A program made the position numbers and the translations under genes. The notes beneath the pieces were generated by a model that worked only from the letters and a program-made list of their open reading frames with translations, ran no database searches and was not told where the DNA came from. Source: Gigaspora rosea (taxonomy: Eukaryota > Glomeromycota > Glomeromycetes > Diversisporales > Gigasporaceae). Taken from it: a stretch of DNA of 64,000 nt. This document shows, piece by piece, positions 21,543 through 31,642 of this stretch (position 1 is the stretch's first letter; the number at the start of each line of letters is the position of its first letter). The DNA is taken from the NCBI GenBank assembly GCA_003550325.1, contig QKWP01000511.1, forward strand, positions 64,081 to 128,080, given 5' to 3'.

Positions 21543-21772
21543 GCATGGTTTGCTACCATAGATTCCTAAAAATAAGCTATCTTTTTTTAAATTTAAAAAA
21601 TTGGAAGTTTATTTTGAAGTATTATAACTTTTTAAGAAATTTGAACACAATAAGGAGGTAGTTTATTTTAGAGATATAAATCCTAAAAAGGTTTATTTAT
21701 CTCAATATTTACTTTTAAAATTTATAATAAATACAAACAAATACCTTTATTATTATTATAATAATAATAATA
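21543..21772. repeat. Relic of the AAAATAAGCTACC family
   Basis: TACCATAGATTCCTAAAAAT at 21554 matches the terminal repeat of copy A. Only one end is clear; the other end is lost towards the LINE insertion. Confidence 0.45.
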
Positions 21773-21925
21773 TAAATTAATTTTAAATTTTTTTTTTTAA
21801 TTGGCGATCATGGCATACTTTTATTTATAAAAATCTGATGCTATTACTATTTTCAGTACTTTGTACCTTACAATTAAACTACGGCTCACCCGGTTACTCG
21901 AGGCACCTGTGTATGACCTGCCAAT

Positions 21926-22844
21926 TCAGAATTCGTCTTCCTCCCTTATCGAGTAATTCTTAACGTGGGAGTTTACTGACTTGGTTCTGAGGCCCGTCAT
22001 GATCACATTAATTTTTGTTCCACCTGTTCCTATCCACTTTTTAACCTTATCACAGGTGATCCTGAAGCATTCTTTCCATTCTCCTTTCTTCATACCCTGG
22101 ATATCTGAATTCTTCTTAGATTGGTCCTCTTTGTTTTCAGTGTTTCTAGATTTTTCCAATTTACGGGGCTTTCTCTTTTCACACTTCTTCCTTTTGTTCT
22201 TAGCGGATATTCCTACTTCTTTTTTCCAGCTTACAGTTTTTTTACATCTTTCATTCCATACTTTTGTTTGAAAACTCGATGTCCACTCTTTTAGCCATGA
22301 AAGTAGTATCTGATTGATCATTTTATTACCCAGGCCGCACTCTTCTAACTTTCTTCTGACTTCCAGTTTTATAATACCTCTCATTAGAAGGATTCTTCTT
22401 TGATCGGGAGGTAGGTCTCCGTTAGTCAAGGTTCTTAGTAGGCGCAGCCAGCTTATCTTCTGTTGTTCTTTGCTTGGTAATAAGGCCCAAATATTTTTTA
22501 ATTATTTCTGTCTCCTCCTGGTTCCAAAATTCTAAGTCCGAAGTGCATGTGACCAGATGTTCTGAAGTTTCCTCCTCTGTCAAACATTTCCAACAATTAG
22601 TGCTCGGGTACAGATTTGATTGATCATGTGATCTTTTTACCAGGGTAGGAAGGGAACCATTGGTTGCTTTTACCATAAATGCCCATCTTTTATTGTCTCT
22701 TTTATTAAGGGCTTTTGTTTTTTGAATGTTATGCCATAGGCTTTTAAAGGTTCTCCAATCCTTATGCTCATCTTTTCTGGTATGTGTTTCATCTTTTTGG
22801 TGTCTAAAGAAAGTCCATTCGGCCTTATAATATGTATCTATCAA
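21926..22844 (-). pseudogene. LINE zinc knuckle and C-terminal region
   Basis: The upstream frame (22422-22844) contains C-W-K-C-L-T-E-E-E-T-S-E-H-L-V-T-C, an intact C-x2-C-x8-H-x4-C knuckle as found after RNase H in several LINE clades. It is preceded by WAFMVKATNGSLPTLVKR. The second frame (21926-22429) overlaps it by eight bases through a frameshift. It is strongly basic (KKRKKCEKRKPRKLEKSR), ending with WIGTGGTKINVIMTG close to the 3' UTR. Confidence 0.75.
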
Positions 22845-22872
22845 TCTTTCACGAATTTTCTTATTGAAACCT

Positions 22873-23442
22873 CTATTCGAAAGTCTTGCCAGGTAGGAGT
22901 ATATAGGAATCCCTCGTAGCTTCTATCCTTATTACCATTTGGTCTGGTAGTGATGTCGTCTCTTTTGCTAGAACGTCTGCTCTTTTGTTCAGTGATATTC
23001 CTAAGTGCGCCTTTACTTTATGTAGGGTTAGATTCAGTTTTTTGCCTGTTATGTTCTCTTTAATCTTGCCTAATAAACCGCTGTTTTTAATCTTATACCA
23101 GCTTCTGTGAGAATCGAGATTTTCCAAACCTTCTATACTTTGAATTGCTGCTTGGCTATCTGTGTAGATATCAACAGAGCTTGAAGAGGGAGAAATTAGT
23201 AATGCCTTTAGGATGCCTGTTAGTTCTGACCTCGTAGAGGAGAACCACCCTTTGATTCTACCTTTCATTTCTCTAACTATTCTATTATCCTCATCTATTT
23301 GAACTACGCTATAACCTGCCCTACAAACTTTCCCTTCTGTATTTCCAAGTGAGCCGTCCGTGTAAAATGAGAGCTTATTAAATTTCCTATTGAAGAGCAG
23401 TGCTTCTTCAAGCTCCTGTCTTTTCTTTTCACTCGAGACCAT
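22873..23442 (-). pseudogene. LINE RNase H domain, uninterrupted
   Basis: This 189-codon frame has all RNase H landmarks in order: LSFYTDGSLG (first Asp), STRSELTGIL (Glu), DIYTDSQAAI (second Asp) and KVKAHLG ... KRADVLAKE (His and last Asp). The domain is intact in sequence, but it belongs to a dead polyprotein, with frame breaks on both sides. In the living element it would remove RNA from the RNA/DNA hybrid. Confidence 0.85.
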
Positions 23443-23959
23443 TTTTTTATGCTAATGATGTCCCAGGTTTCTAGTTGTTCCATATGCATCATGTTACTTT
23501 CTTCTTTAACTGCTATATTTAGATCTTGCATTTCTTTTAGATTATCAAGGTCCGTTAAAATCCGCCAGCTGCCAGTTTCTTTTTTAATTCAGTTGTCAAT
23601 GTTGTTCATCTCCTTATAGCTCAGTATTGTTCTGTCTTGGTTTATTTTTTCCTTGATTCCTCTTGTGGGGTCCTTCTTTTTTGAGCTATGCTGATTCTCT
23701 TTATCATTCTCTTCTCATTCCATAATTTCAACTTGCGAATCAGGGCGCTTGTTTATAACTCTACCTAGTACCAGTTTGTTTTCTCTCCTGTTGACTCCCA
23801 GGACCCACTCCTTCTTTGACCGTTTCGTGAAGATTTTTTCGTTTTTTCCTGTATCAAGAGGCCATTATCGCTGGAAGGTGTCTGGAACTCTGGCTTGATT
23901 ATTCTTGTTTCCTTATTTGTTAATACTATTTGCTCTACCGCTCGGAACCAATTTGGAAT

Positions 23960-25860
23960 TCATCCTTTGGTTGGGTGATTTCTGATTTTCTTTATTTGCT
24001 GCCAGGTTAGTAAGCAATGGTTCCTCCTTGTTGTAATTTGTCCCAGATACCAGATCTTAAGTCTTTTAATACTCTGCGTATTACCACGCCATTTATTCAT
24101 CTCCAGAATTCTCCTGATCTCTGTGTCCTTATTTTGAGGATGCATGATTTGCCAATCATTCTCATTCAGTTTACTTTCAATTGAGATTTTTAACGTCTTT
24201 GCTATGCCTAAAATTGCATTGTTTAAGTTATTTAGCCACTTTTCTCTATTTATTTGGTCTTCATTTAGTAGCCAGATCAGCTCTGTAGAGCACAGTTCTA
24301 GTTGCACTGCCTTGAGTCTTAATCTCGTTGTCTCTCTTGTGAGTTTTGGGCTATTTAGTCTGATTAACTATTCCATTATTGAGTGCTCACAGTGCCTCTG
24401 CCAAAGTGATTTGAGGCCAACAATATCCGGGTGGTATATAAGAGAGTTCGTTAGGGTCCTTTCTGCCTCAGTTTTCCACTTTACTACCTGCAACATTGGG
24501 CTTTGTATGACATCACACTCTTGTTTGTTTAAAAGGATGAGGTTTAGTTTATATTCTAGTCTGGGTAGCAGTATTTTGTTGTTGATATATTTGGCTTGTT
24601 CAATAGAGATTTCTTTGGGCTTTATCAGATGTGCTAATTCTGCTGTTTTCCGTTTAAGTCTTATTTTTGTGCTTCTTCTACTACCTCTTGCCGCTATCCA
24701 GATTCCAAGGTATCGAGTTAGGTCTTTTTCCTTCTTTATTCAAACCTCTTGCTTTCCTTTACAAAATAGAAGTGATATGGTGCTTCTATCCTCTTTTTTG
24801 CCATAGACTACAATTTCCGTTTTCTTTGGGTTTAGCTCGATTGAGTTAGCCTCAAAAAAACCTTCAGCTATGTCTATTATTCTCTGGATTTCTTCCTTGG
24901 ACTCTGCTATTAGAACTGTATCGTCAGCATATGCGAGTCCGCCAACTACTATTTCATTTTTTCACACTTGATTGTTTCTAGAATTTGTAGGCCATTTCAC
25001 CTCTATCCTTGCCCCAACTTTCATTTTTTGGAGATACACTAATAGGGGATCGAAATATATCCTCCAAAGCAGAGAGAAGATCACTTCCCCTTGGTCTATT
25101 CCTCTTTTGCTCGAAAGCCTTCTGTTAGACTGAATTTCATAATTATTTTGATTTCTCTATTGTCAAAAAGATCTATTAGTATGTGCAACAGTTGGGTGGG
25201 AATTTATTTCTCTTCATCACTTCTTTGAGGCCGCCAGGTCTTACTGAGTCGAACGCTTTTTTAATGTCCAGAAGGACGATCTATAGTTCTTTTTCTTTTT
25301 CTTTTGCTTACTCAATGAGGTTGTTTATGATATGTAAAGGCTCCTGAGTGCTTTCTCCAGGAAGTCTTGCGAAGTTGAGGCCTTTGAGAATCTGCTTCTC
25401 TACTATTATTTTACTCAATTTCATTTGTAATATTCTTATAAAGCATTTTCTGGCTGCCTCCAGTAGCATTATGGGACACATTTTTTGCATATTTAGATCC
25501 CATTCCACAATTTTTGGTATAGGGAATACCATTCCAATCTTCCACTTTCTGGGGTAGATTCCTTTTTTTAGGATTGCGTTCAGGAGTTTTAAAATAAACT
25601 CTTTGGTTCGTGGGCCTATGTTTCTCAGGAGGATGTAACCAATTCCTGAAGCTCCTGGGGCTGAGTTATTTGAAGTTTTGGCCATAGCGTTCTCCCACTC
25701 TTGAGGTTCTATTTCTTGTAGTACTGGAGAGTACCATTCCTCATATATCCATTTCTTTGGGCGGTATTCTTGCTGCCAATCTTCTGATGGTTGTCCATTT
25801 GTGAGACTGGGACTGTTGTATTGCTTCTTGTAGTAATCGTCAACTGCCCTTTTTACTTCG
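23960..25860 (-). pseudogene. LINE reverse transcriptase, broken
   Basis: Reading leftwards: NNSAPGASGIGY with WKIGMVFPIPK and EAARKCFIRILQ (25308-25685) are early RT blocks of LINE type. The catalytic box reads G-L-A-Y-A-D-D-T-V, with YADD at 24920-24931. After it come KTEIVVYGKK, the thumb-like RYLGIWIA region (about 24690-24720) and a connection region to 23960. Numerous stops and frame changes lie between the blocks (for example near 25290, 24960 and 24370). Confidence 0.85.
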
Positions 25861-26588
25861 TCCGGTTCATGAATTAGCTAAGTGCCATCCTCTTCTTCGT
25901 TGTCCTCGATTAGAATTCTTTCGATCTTTATCTTAGCCAGGGCCTTTCTAATATACTATTCAGCATTCTCTTTTCCTCGTTATCTATCATACCGAACCTT
26001 CATTCTACATATCCTCTAATTTCTTTTTCTTTTTCCACTCTTTGTTCTGACACTATCTTATTTTCAATTATTTTACTCCATGTTCGCGCTTGATCGAGCC
26101 ATTCTTGTGTCCAGCGTGAATCTATAAATGGGATGCAGGTATCGTTATGACTATTTATTTTTGCTATTGTTGCTATGATCCCGACTCCCTTAATTATGTC
26201 TATTGTGTTGCCTAAATTCTTTTTGCTCGTCTACAAATCTTCCGTAGTTCCTTTAGCCATCTATATCTGGGGTTCCAGGTTACAAGTTTTTGTTTTTCCT
26301 CGATTGTGTTTTTGATTTTTTTGTATGGGATAGTTTTCTTCGCGGCTCTGTTTATCCATAGGACCAATTTCTCCCATGCTTCGTTAATTGTTGTTTCTGA
26401 CACACTACTCTTATTTAGATCTCCATTTTTCTCCTTCATCTTCTTCTCTTTGTTTCCGTCTTCTAGGACGTATTTGTCAAGCAGGCTCCTATAGTTTTCC
26501 CAATCCTCCTTGTCAGCTTTATCATATAGGTATATATGTCCCTCCTCTAAATTCGCTTTTCTTTGCTCTCTATGGGATCTGGTACCTA

Positions 26589-27345
26589 TCAATGGGCTTG
26601 TGAAAATTCTGGCCCAAATGAGCTAGTGGTCACTCTCATGCAGTATTCCATATCAGCTATGTCGCTCTCGCACACTAAGCTCTTAATATCTTGGTCTACC
26701 CATATATAATCTATTCTTGAGCTATACTTTCCGTTCGTCCAAGTGTATTTTTTGCTGTGGGGATTCAGAAGTCTAAATGTATCTGCAAAACCTATACGCT
26801 TTAGCCATTTTGTAAGAGGGGAGTATGCAAACTTTGATGTTGCATTACAATCTATTTCCATATTATCGATTCTCGTTATCTTGTCCTCTCTTGCATTTAG
26901 ATCCCTCCTATTATCAACTTTCTGTTGCCTTTTCACTTTGTGAAGTCAAGTACAACTCTTTGTTGAATTCTTTTTTGAGTCTCAGTATCATTCGGAGGGA
27001 TATAGATTATCCAAATTATTATAGTTAACTGTTTAAATTTCAATGTTGCCCTAAGAGAGTAGTTATCCGGCGTAGATACCTCTGTAAGATATTTTTGCCA
27101 ATCTTTTTTTATTAGCATAGGTACCCCTGATCCTTTTTTCTTATTTATCTTTTTCCTAGTGCCAAAAAAACTAGTCCTTCTTATCTACTTTACTTAGTTG
27201 TAGTTCTTTGCTATTTATATTGGTTTCTAGTACCCCTATACAGTCTATACCCCATTCAACCCATAATCGATTAATTCCTGAATTTTTGTAATATTGTTTC
27301 TGATACCATTGATATTATGGAACCCTATTTTTAAAAAGTCTAATT
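26589..27345 (-). pseudogene. LINE AP-type endonuclease domain, broken
   Basis: The frame at 26589-26936 contains DTFRLLNPHSKKYTWTNG and SSRIDYIWV, the C-terminal signature of APE-type LINE endonucleases. 26933-27118 gives IIWIIYIPPND. Upstream, to about 27340, GFHNINGIR- and GVLETNIN-like pieces can be read across stops, giving the N-terminal Asn and the Glu of the active site. The usual target-nicking role is inferred from the family. Confidence 0.75.
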
Positions 27346-27719
27346 TTGGTAAAAACCGTTCTCCCCCTGTTTGTGAAAGACCCCTTTGTCCTTCTCATCT
27401 CTCCTGATCAACTGGTGCGCCCATTAGGATCTGTTGGGAAGGGTACCCCTTCTTACGTTTTCGAGTTTTTCAGTTTTTCGAGAATGCTTACTAGCAAGCT
27501 ATTCTCGGGTAATGACGATGCTGATTCTTTAGGTTTTTTGCTTGGGTATAAGACTTTTTTCCCTTTATGCTTTTGACTGTATTTGTGTGATTCAGAATTC
27601 GTCACATGTCTGTCTAATGTTGTTGTGGAACTTCCTATGTTTTCTCTTCCGGAGCTACTGTATTGAGATTGGATCTCTGGATTTGATGTGTAAATTAATT
27701 TTAAATTTTAAAAGCCATT

Positions 27720-28340
27720 GTAAAAGATCTAATAATCCAAATTTAATGATTTTGGTACCATTCGAATCATCTCATTGAGACGAATCGAATGGTACCAAAA
27801 TCGTTAAATTTAGATTACTATAGCACAAGATATTAATATTTTATAATTTTTATAAAATCTTAACGTCTTGATAACCAGTAATCTAAATTTGGTGATATTG
27901 GTACCATTCGATTCGTCTCGATGAGACGGTTCTAATGGTACCAAAATCATCAAAATTGGATTACTAGATCACAAGATATCTACAAAAAACTTTTGCAACG
28001 CAATTTATATATACTGTATAAAATTATATTACAAAACACTTTCATAGATATCCTGTAATCTAATAATCTGATTGTGATGATTTGGTACCATCAGAACTGT
28101 CTCATTGAGACGAATAAAATGGTACCAAAATTATCAAATTTGGATTACTGGTTATCAAGATCGTTAAGATTTTATAAAATTATAAAATTATTAATATCTT
28201 GTGCTACAGTGATCCAAATTCGATAAATTTAGTACCATTCAATTCGTCTCGATGAGACGGTTCTAATGGTACCAAAATCATCAAAATCAGATCACTAGAT
28301 CACAAGATATCCACGAAAACATTTTGTAATGTAATTTTAT
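27720..28340. repeat. Large palindrome made of four GTCTC/GAGAC hairpins
   Basis: Four hairpins have cores near 27775, 27925, 28108 and 28252. Each has GGTACCATTCGATTC-like arms around CRTCTCRATGAGACG. Between them are TAGATTACTATAGCACAAG- and CTTGATAACCAGTAATC-like spacers. The left pair is roughly the inverted copy of the right pair about a centre near 28030. There is no ORF. The class is unknown; this may be a foldback element or a structured non-coding repeat. Confidence 0.75.
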
Positions 28341-28802
28341 ATAGTGTTATACTTGAAAAATTAAAATTTTTCTTTTTCAATAGCCCTATCAGTATCCTGT
28401 GATTCAACTACTTCGATCACTCTGAACTCTTAAACCACAAACCCTGATTATTGATTTGATCGATGACTGTTTGACATATTGTTACAAGCGACTATAGCCT
28501 TCTATATAGTACTTGCAAAAAAACACACAGAGAAAGGAATCTTGTAAGGGTCAGAGAAGATATGAAGCGGTGTGGAAGTGGAATATTACTTCACTAGAGC
28601 GGTTCAGTTTATATTTATTAATTAACAAGAGTATTATTTATTTAGCAAAGATATATTTTATTAATTTAGATAATAATATTCAAGAGATACAATTATTTAA
28701 GTATTGGAGGGAGGAGAAAGGGAAGTCTGAGTCTAAGCTAAAAACCTTGTCGGTAGAAGGTCAGAAAGCTAGGGTTTATATATCTTTTTAGGAATACATT
28801 TG
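28341..28802 (+). other. Unassigned, with an open frame of 92 codons at 28513-28791
   Basis: The frame (start MQKNTQRKESCKGQRRYEAV, end EGQKARVYISF) has no recognised motif and is charged and AT-driven. TGTTAC at 28480 is a possible LTR edge (see the candidate at 28480-30073). Confidence 0.2.
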
Positions 28803-28950
28803 TGTAAAAGTATAAAAGTATAAAAGTATAGTAATAAAGTATAAAAGTATAAAAGTATAAAAGTATAAAGGTATAAAGGTATAAAGGTATAAAGGTATAA
28901 AGGTATAAAGGTATAAAGGTATAAAGGTATAAAGGTATAAAGGTATAAAG
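28803..28950. repeat. Octamer microsatellite (RGTATAAA)n
   Basis: About 18 tandem units occur, first AGTATAAA and then a homogeneous run of GGTATAAA, with one interrupted unit near 28830. The sharp switch of unit type suggests recent local expansion. Confidence 0.9.
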
Positions 28951-29916
28951 GATCCTTCTATATTATTCTGTGTCTCAACTATGTTAAGCTAAACTATTCT
29001 TAGAATGTTCTAGATTTTTAATAATGAAAAACCTATTCTATAACAATATGAACATTCTTTACTATTTCTTTATTTGTTATTATATACATATCTCGGTTGT
29101 TTCCTATTTTTTATATGTATACATATCATTTTTTATTACTTTATTGGGATATTATACTAAAGATTGGATCGAAGTCTTTTATAGATGTGATAATCAATCG
29201 GAAGATGGATCAACTGCTATCACCCGACTTGCGGTTACACTAACGCGCTTGATAAGTATTTTTCAGTACGTGTCTTATGGCGACACTTGAATATTTGGCC
29301 TATCTTGGATGCCTCAAGGCATTCAAATATTTTCAGGAATCTGCCGATATGTTTCAAGATTTCATTTTCACAGATGGAACTTTTAAATAAGGCAAGGGCG
29401 TGGTTGAAACTAATGTGATTAATGAAGGGATTGGTGTTGAAAAGAATCGAATAATTCTAAAAATAAGTTGACCGCGAGTAAAAGTTTTCTTGAATAGAGT
29501 ACTGTAATTAATTTATGTATCTAAAAACATGTATTTAAAGGCTCGAGTTCTGCCTTCAATAAAGACTTCAGACTTCGATCTGATCCTTTGTTTAATAATA
29601 AACCTTGACCCTATATAAGTCAGTAGGCATTTCAAAGCTGAAGGCAACTTATATACACTGTTATTATCAAATTCTCAACACTGCTTGTTAGCATTATGAT
29701 GCTGTTTTATTAGTTATTTTATTTATTGTTTGATTATTTTGACACTGCTGCTGATACACATATCGATATACTGATATTTGATTGCTTTATTGATAATACG
29801 TTTAGGGCTATAGATAGATTTATTTAACTACTGTATTGTTTGATTGTTTCTGCTGATTAACGATTGATATCGTTAGATAAATCCTTTTGTTTAATTATAC
29901 ACCGATTCACCCCTTT

Positions 29917-30072
29917 TTAACCCTTTACTCTCAATTCAACTTCTTTTATGCCAAAGTACCCTAACTCCTTCATAATTCTCTCTCCGTATTTCTCTGCTGT
30001 TAACTCGTAAATATCGGTCACTATCCCGATAGCTCTACTAGCGGGTCTGATATCTCCCAACCAGATAGTAAC
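29917..30072 (-). CDS. Unexplained 52-codon coding-like fragment
   Basis: The minus strand is open from 30072 to a TAA at 29917 without an ATG at its start. It reads TIWLGDIRPASRAIGIV, then TDIYELTAEKYGERIMKELG, then YFGIKEVELRVKG. Amino-acid use is balanced and unlike the AT-driven chance frames around it. It stops abruptly at the hairpin array, so it may be the last exon of a gene cut by that repeat. I do not recognise the family. Confidence 0.35.
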   Translation of the reverse strand, partial: VTIWLGDIRPASRAIGIVTDIYELTAEKYGERIMKELGYFGIKEVELRVKG

Positions 30073-30073
30073 A

Positions 30074-30845
30074 ACAGTATAACAATCTTTATATAAATTG
30101 CATTACAAACATTTTTCGTAGATATCTTGTGATCTAGTAATCCGATTTTGATGATTTTGGTACCATTGAACCATCTCATTGAGACGAATCGAATAGTATC
30201 AAAATCGTTAAATTTAGATTACTGTAGCAAGATATTAATAATTTTATAATTTTTATAAAATCTTAACAATCTTGATAACCAGTGATCAAATTTGATGATT
30301 TTTGTACCATTCGATTCGTCTCGATGAGACGGTTCTAATGGTACCAAAATCATCAAAATCGGATTACTAGATCTACGAAAACGGTTTGTAACGTAATTTT
30401 ATACAGTATAACAATCTTTATATAAATTGCATTACAAAAGTTTTTTGTAGATATCTTGTGATCTAGTAATCCGATTTTGATGATTTTGGTACCATTGAAC
30501 CATCTCATTGAGACGAATCGAATAGTATCAAAATCGTTAAATTTAGATTACTGTAGCAAGATATTAATAATTTTATAATTTTTATAAAATCTTAACAATC
30601 TTGATAACCAGTGATCAAATTTGATGATTTTTGTACCATTCGATTCGTCTCGATGGAACAAGTCGAATGGTACCAAAATCTTCAAATTTGGATTACTAGT
30701 TATTAAGATCGTTAAGATTTTATAAAAATTATAAAATTATTAATATTTCGTGCTATAGTGATCTAAATTTAACGATTTTGGCACCATTTGATTCGTCTCG
30801 ATGGGACGATTTGAATGGTACCAAGATCGTTAAATTTGGATTATA
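30074..30845. repeat. Tandem array of GTCTC/GAGAC hairpins, period about 331 bp
   Basis: ACAGTATAACAATCTTTATA starts units at 30074 and 30405. Each unit carries two hairpins, one with core CATCTCATTGAGACG and one with CGTCTCGATGAGACG, and a fifth hairpin lies at about 30770-30825. In several hairpins one side of the core is mutated (CGATGGAACAAG) while the outer GGTACC arms still pair. It is non-coding. Confidence 0.8.
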
Positions 30846-30909
30846 GATCTCTTACAATAGTTTTTCAAATATTTAATTAAATGCTATATAAAGAGTAGCT
30901 TATTTTTAA

Positions 30910-31638
30910 GGGTAGGGTATTTCATATGATTTGCAATATAGCAAAATAATGGACATGCTGCATATTGTAGATCATTTGTATAACTAATCTGAAAATAGTA
31001 ATTTAGCTAATCAAATTATTTTATGCCCACGAACGTATGAAGACTAAAAATCTTTGAACCTTTATTTTATATGATCTTACTTATATTATAATAAAAAATT
31101 TTATTTGCAATAAGTTTTAAATACTTGTTACAAACACTTGTGCACAAAAAATCCAATCTCCAAATAGTTTATATATTATATTTAATACCGTTCTAAAATA
31201 TTGTATAATCTATAAATAGATCTCTTAATAAATACAAAAGGTTTCTAATAAACTTCTAAAAAATTCTTAATTATAAATAGTTTTTATAACATCATTGGTT
31301 TTAAACAAGTGACCGAAGTTATATCCTAAAAAATTTAAAGAAAAAAACCTGTTTTTTAATAAAGTTTACTTGCTATGCGCATTTTTGAAGCCACATGCAC
31401 AAAGTTAATAATATATTATTTTTAAACAAACCTCTTTTTAAACAGTTCGTTTAACGAAAAAACTGTTTTACTAGTAAATACACAACCTTTAAACAACCGA
31501 AAAATTTTCTTTTTAACGATATTAGACCATGGGTTAAAATTCTTTAACAGTCACGAGTTTGTATAATCTTTTATAGGGGCTGAATCTGTGATCTGCATAA
31601 AATTATATATGTGTAACATCATATGAAATATCCTACCC
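30910..31638. mobile_element. 729-bp TTAA-flanked element, piggyBac-like
   Basis: GGGTAGGGTATTTCATATGA at the left faces its near-perfect reverse complement at the right, and each end is bordered by TTAA (30906-30909, 31639-31642). TTAA duplications are characteristic of piggyBac, but no transposase frame is present and the GGG start is not the usual piggyBac end. It sits inside an older AAAATAAGCTACC-family relic (AGTAGCTTATTTT at 30894). Confidence 0.6.
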
Positions 31639-31642
31639 TTAA

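Larger units (their letters stand above)
21791..27690 (-). mobile_element. Long LINE with 18-bp target duplication
   Basis: The plus-strand sequence TAAATTAATTTTAAATTT occurs at 21773-21790 and again exactly at 27691-27708. The element lies between them with its poly-A (poly-T on this strand) at 21791-21800. It is 5.9 kb and carries, in minus-strand order, about 350 bp that may be the end of a first ORF, then AP endonuclease, reverse transcriptase, RNase H, zinc knuckle, C-terminal region and 3' UTR. All domains are broken by stops, but an exact duplication with this much body suggests a comparatively young insertion. It is either full length or only slightly 5'-truncated. Confidence 0.9.
28480..30073. 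mobile_element. Possible solo LTR or LTR-like block
   Basis: The block begins TGTTAC and ends GTAACA. It contains a TATA-like GTATTTAAAGGC (29530) followed by AATAAAG (29556), an arrangement seen in LTRs. The flanking five bases do not match and there is no internal retroelement sequence. The octamer microsatellite and two unexplained frames lie inside, including a membrane-like frame at 29024-29290 with a hydrophobic N-terminal half. Confidence 0.25.

Noticed and set aside
24144-24806. 220-codon plus-strand frame
   Set aside because: It lies antisense to the reverse transcriptase region of the LINE and is Ser/Leu/Phe-rich as expected for an antisense shadow.
27720-30845. Rho-independent terminators or bacterial attenuators from the strong hairpins
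   Set aside because: Spacing, reiteration and eukaryotic context make them repeats. They have no associated genes.
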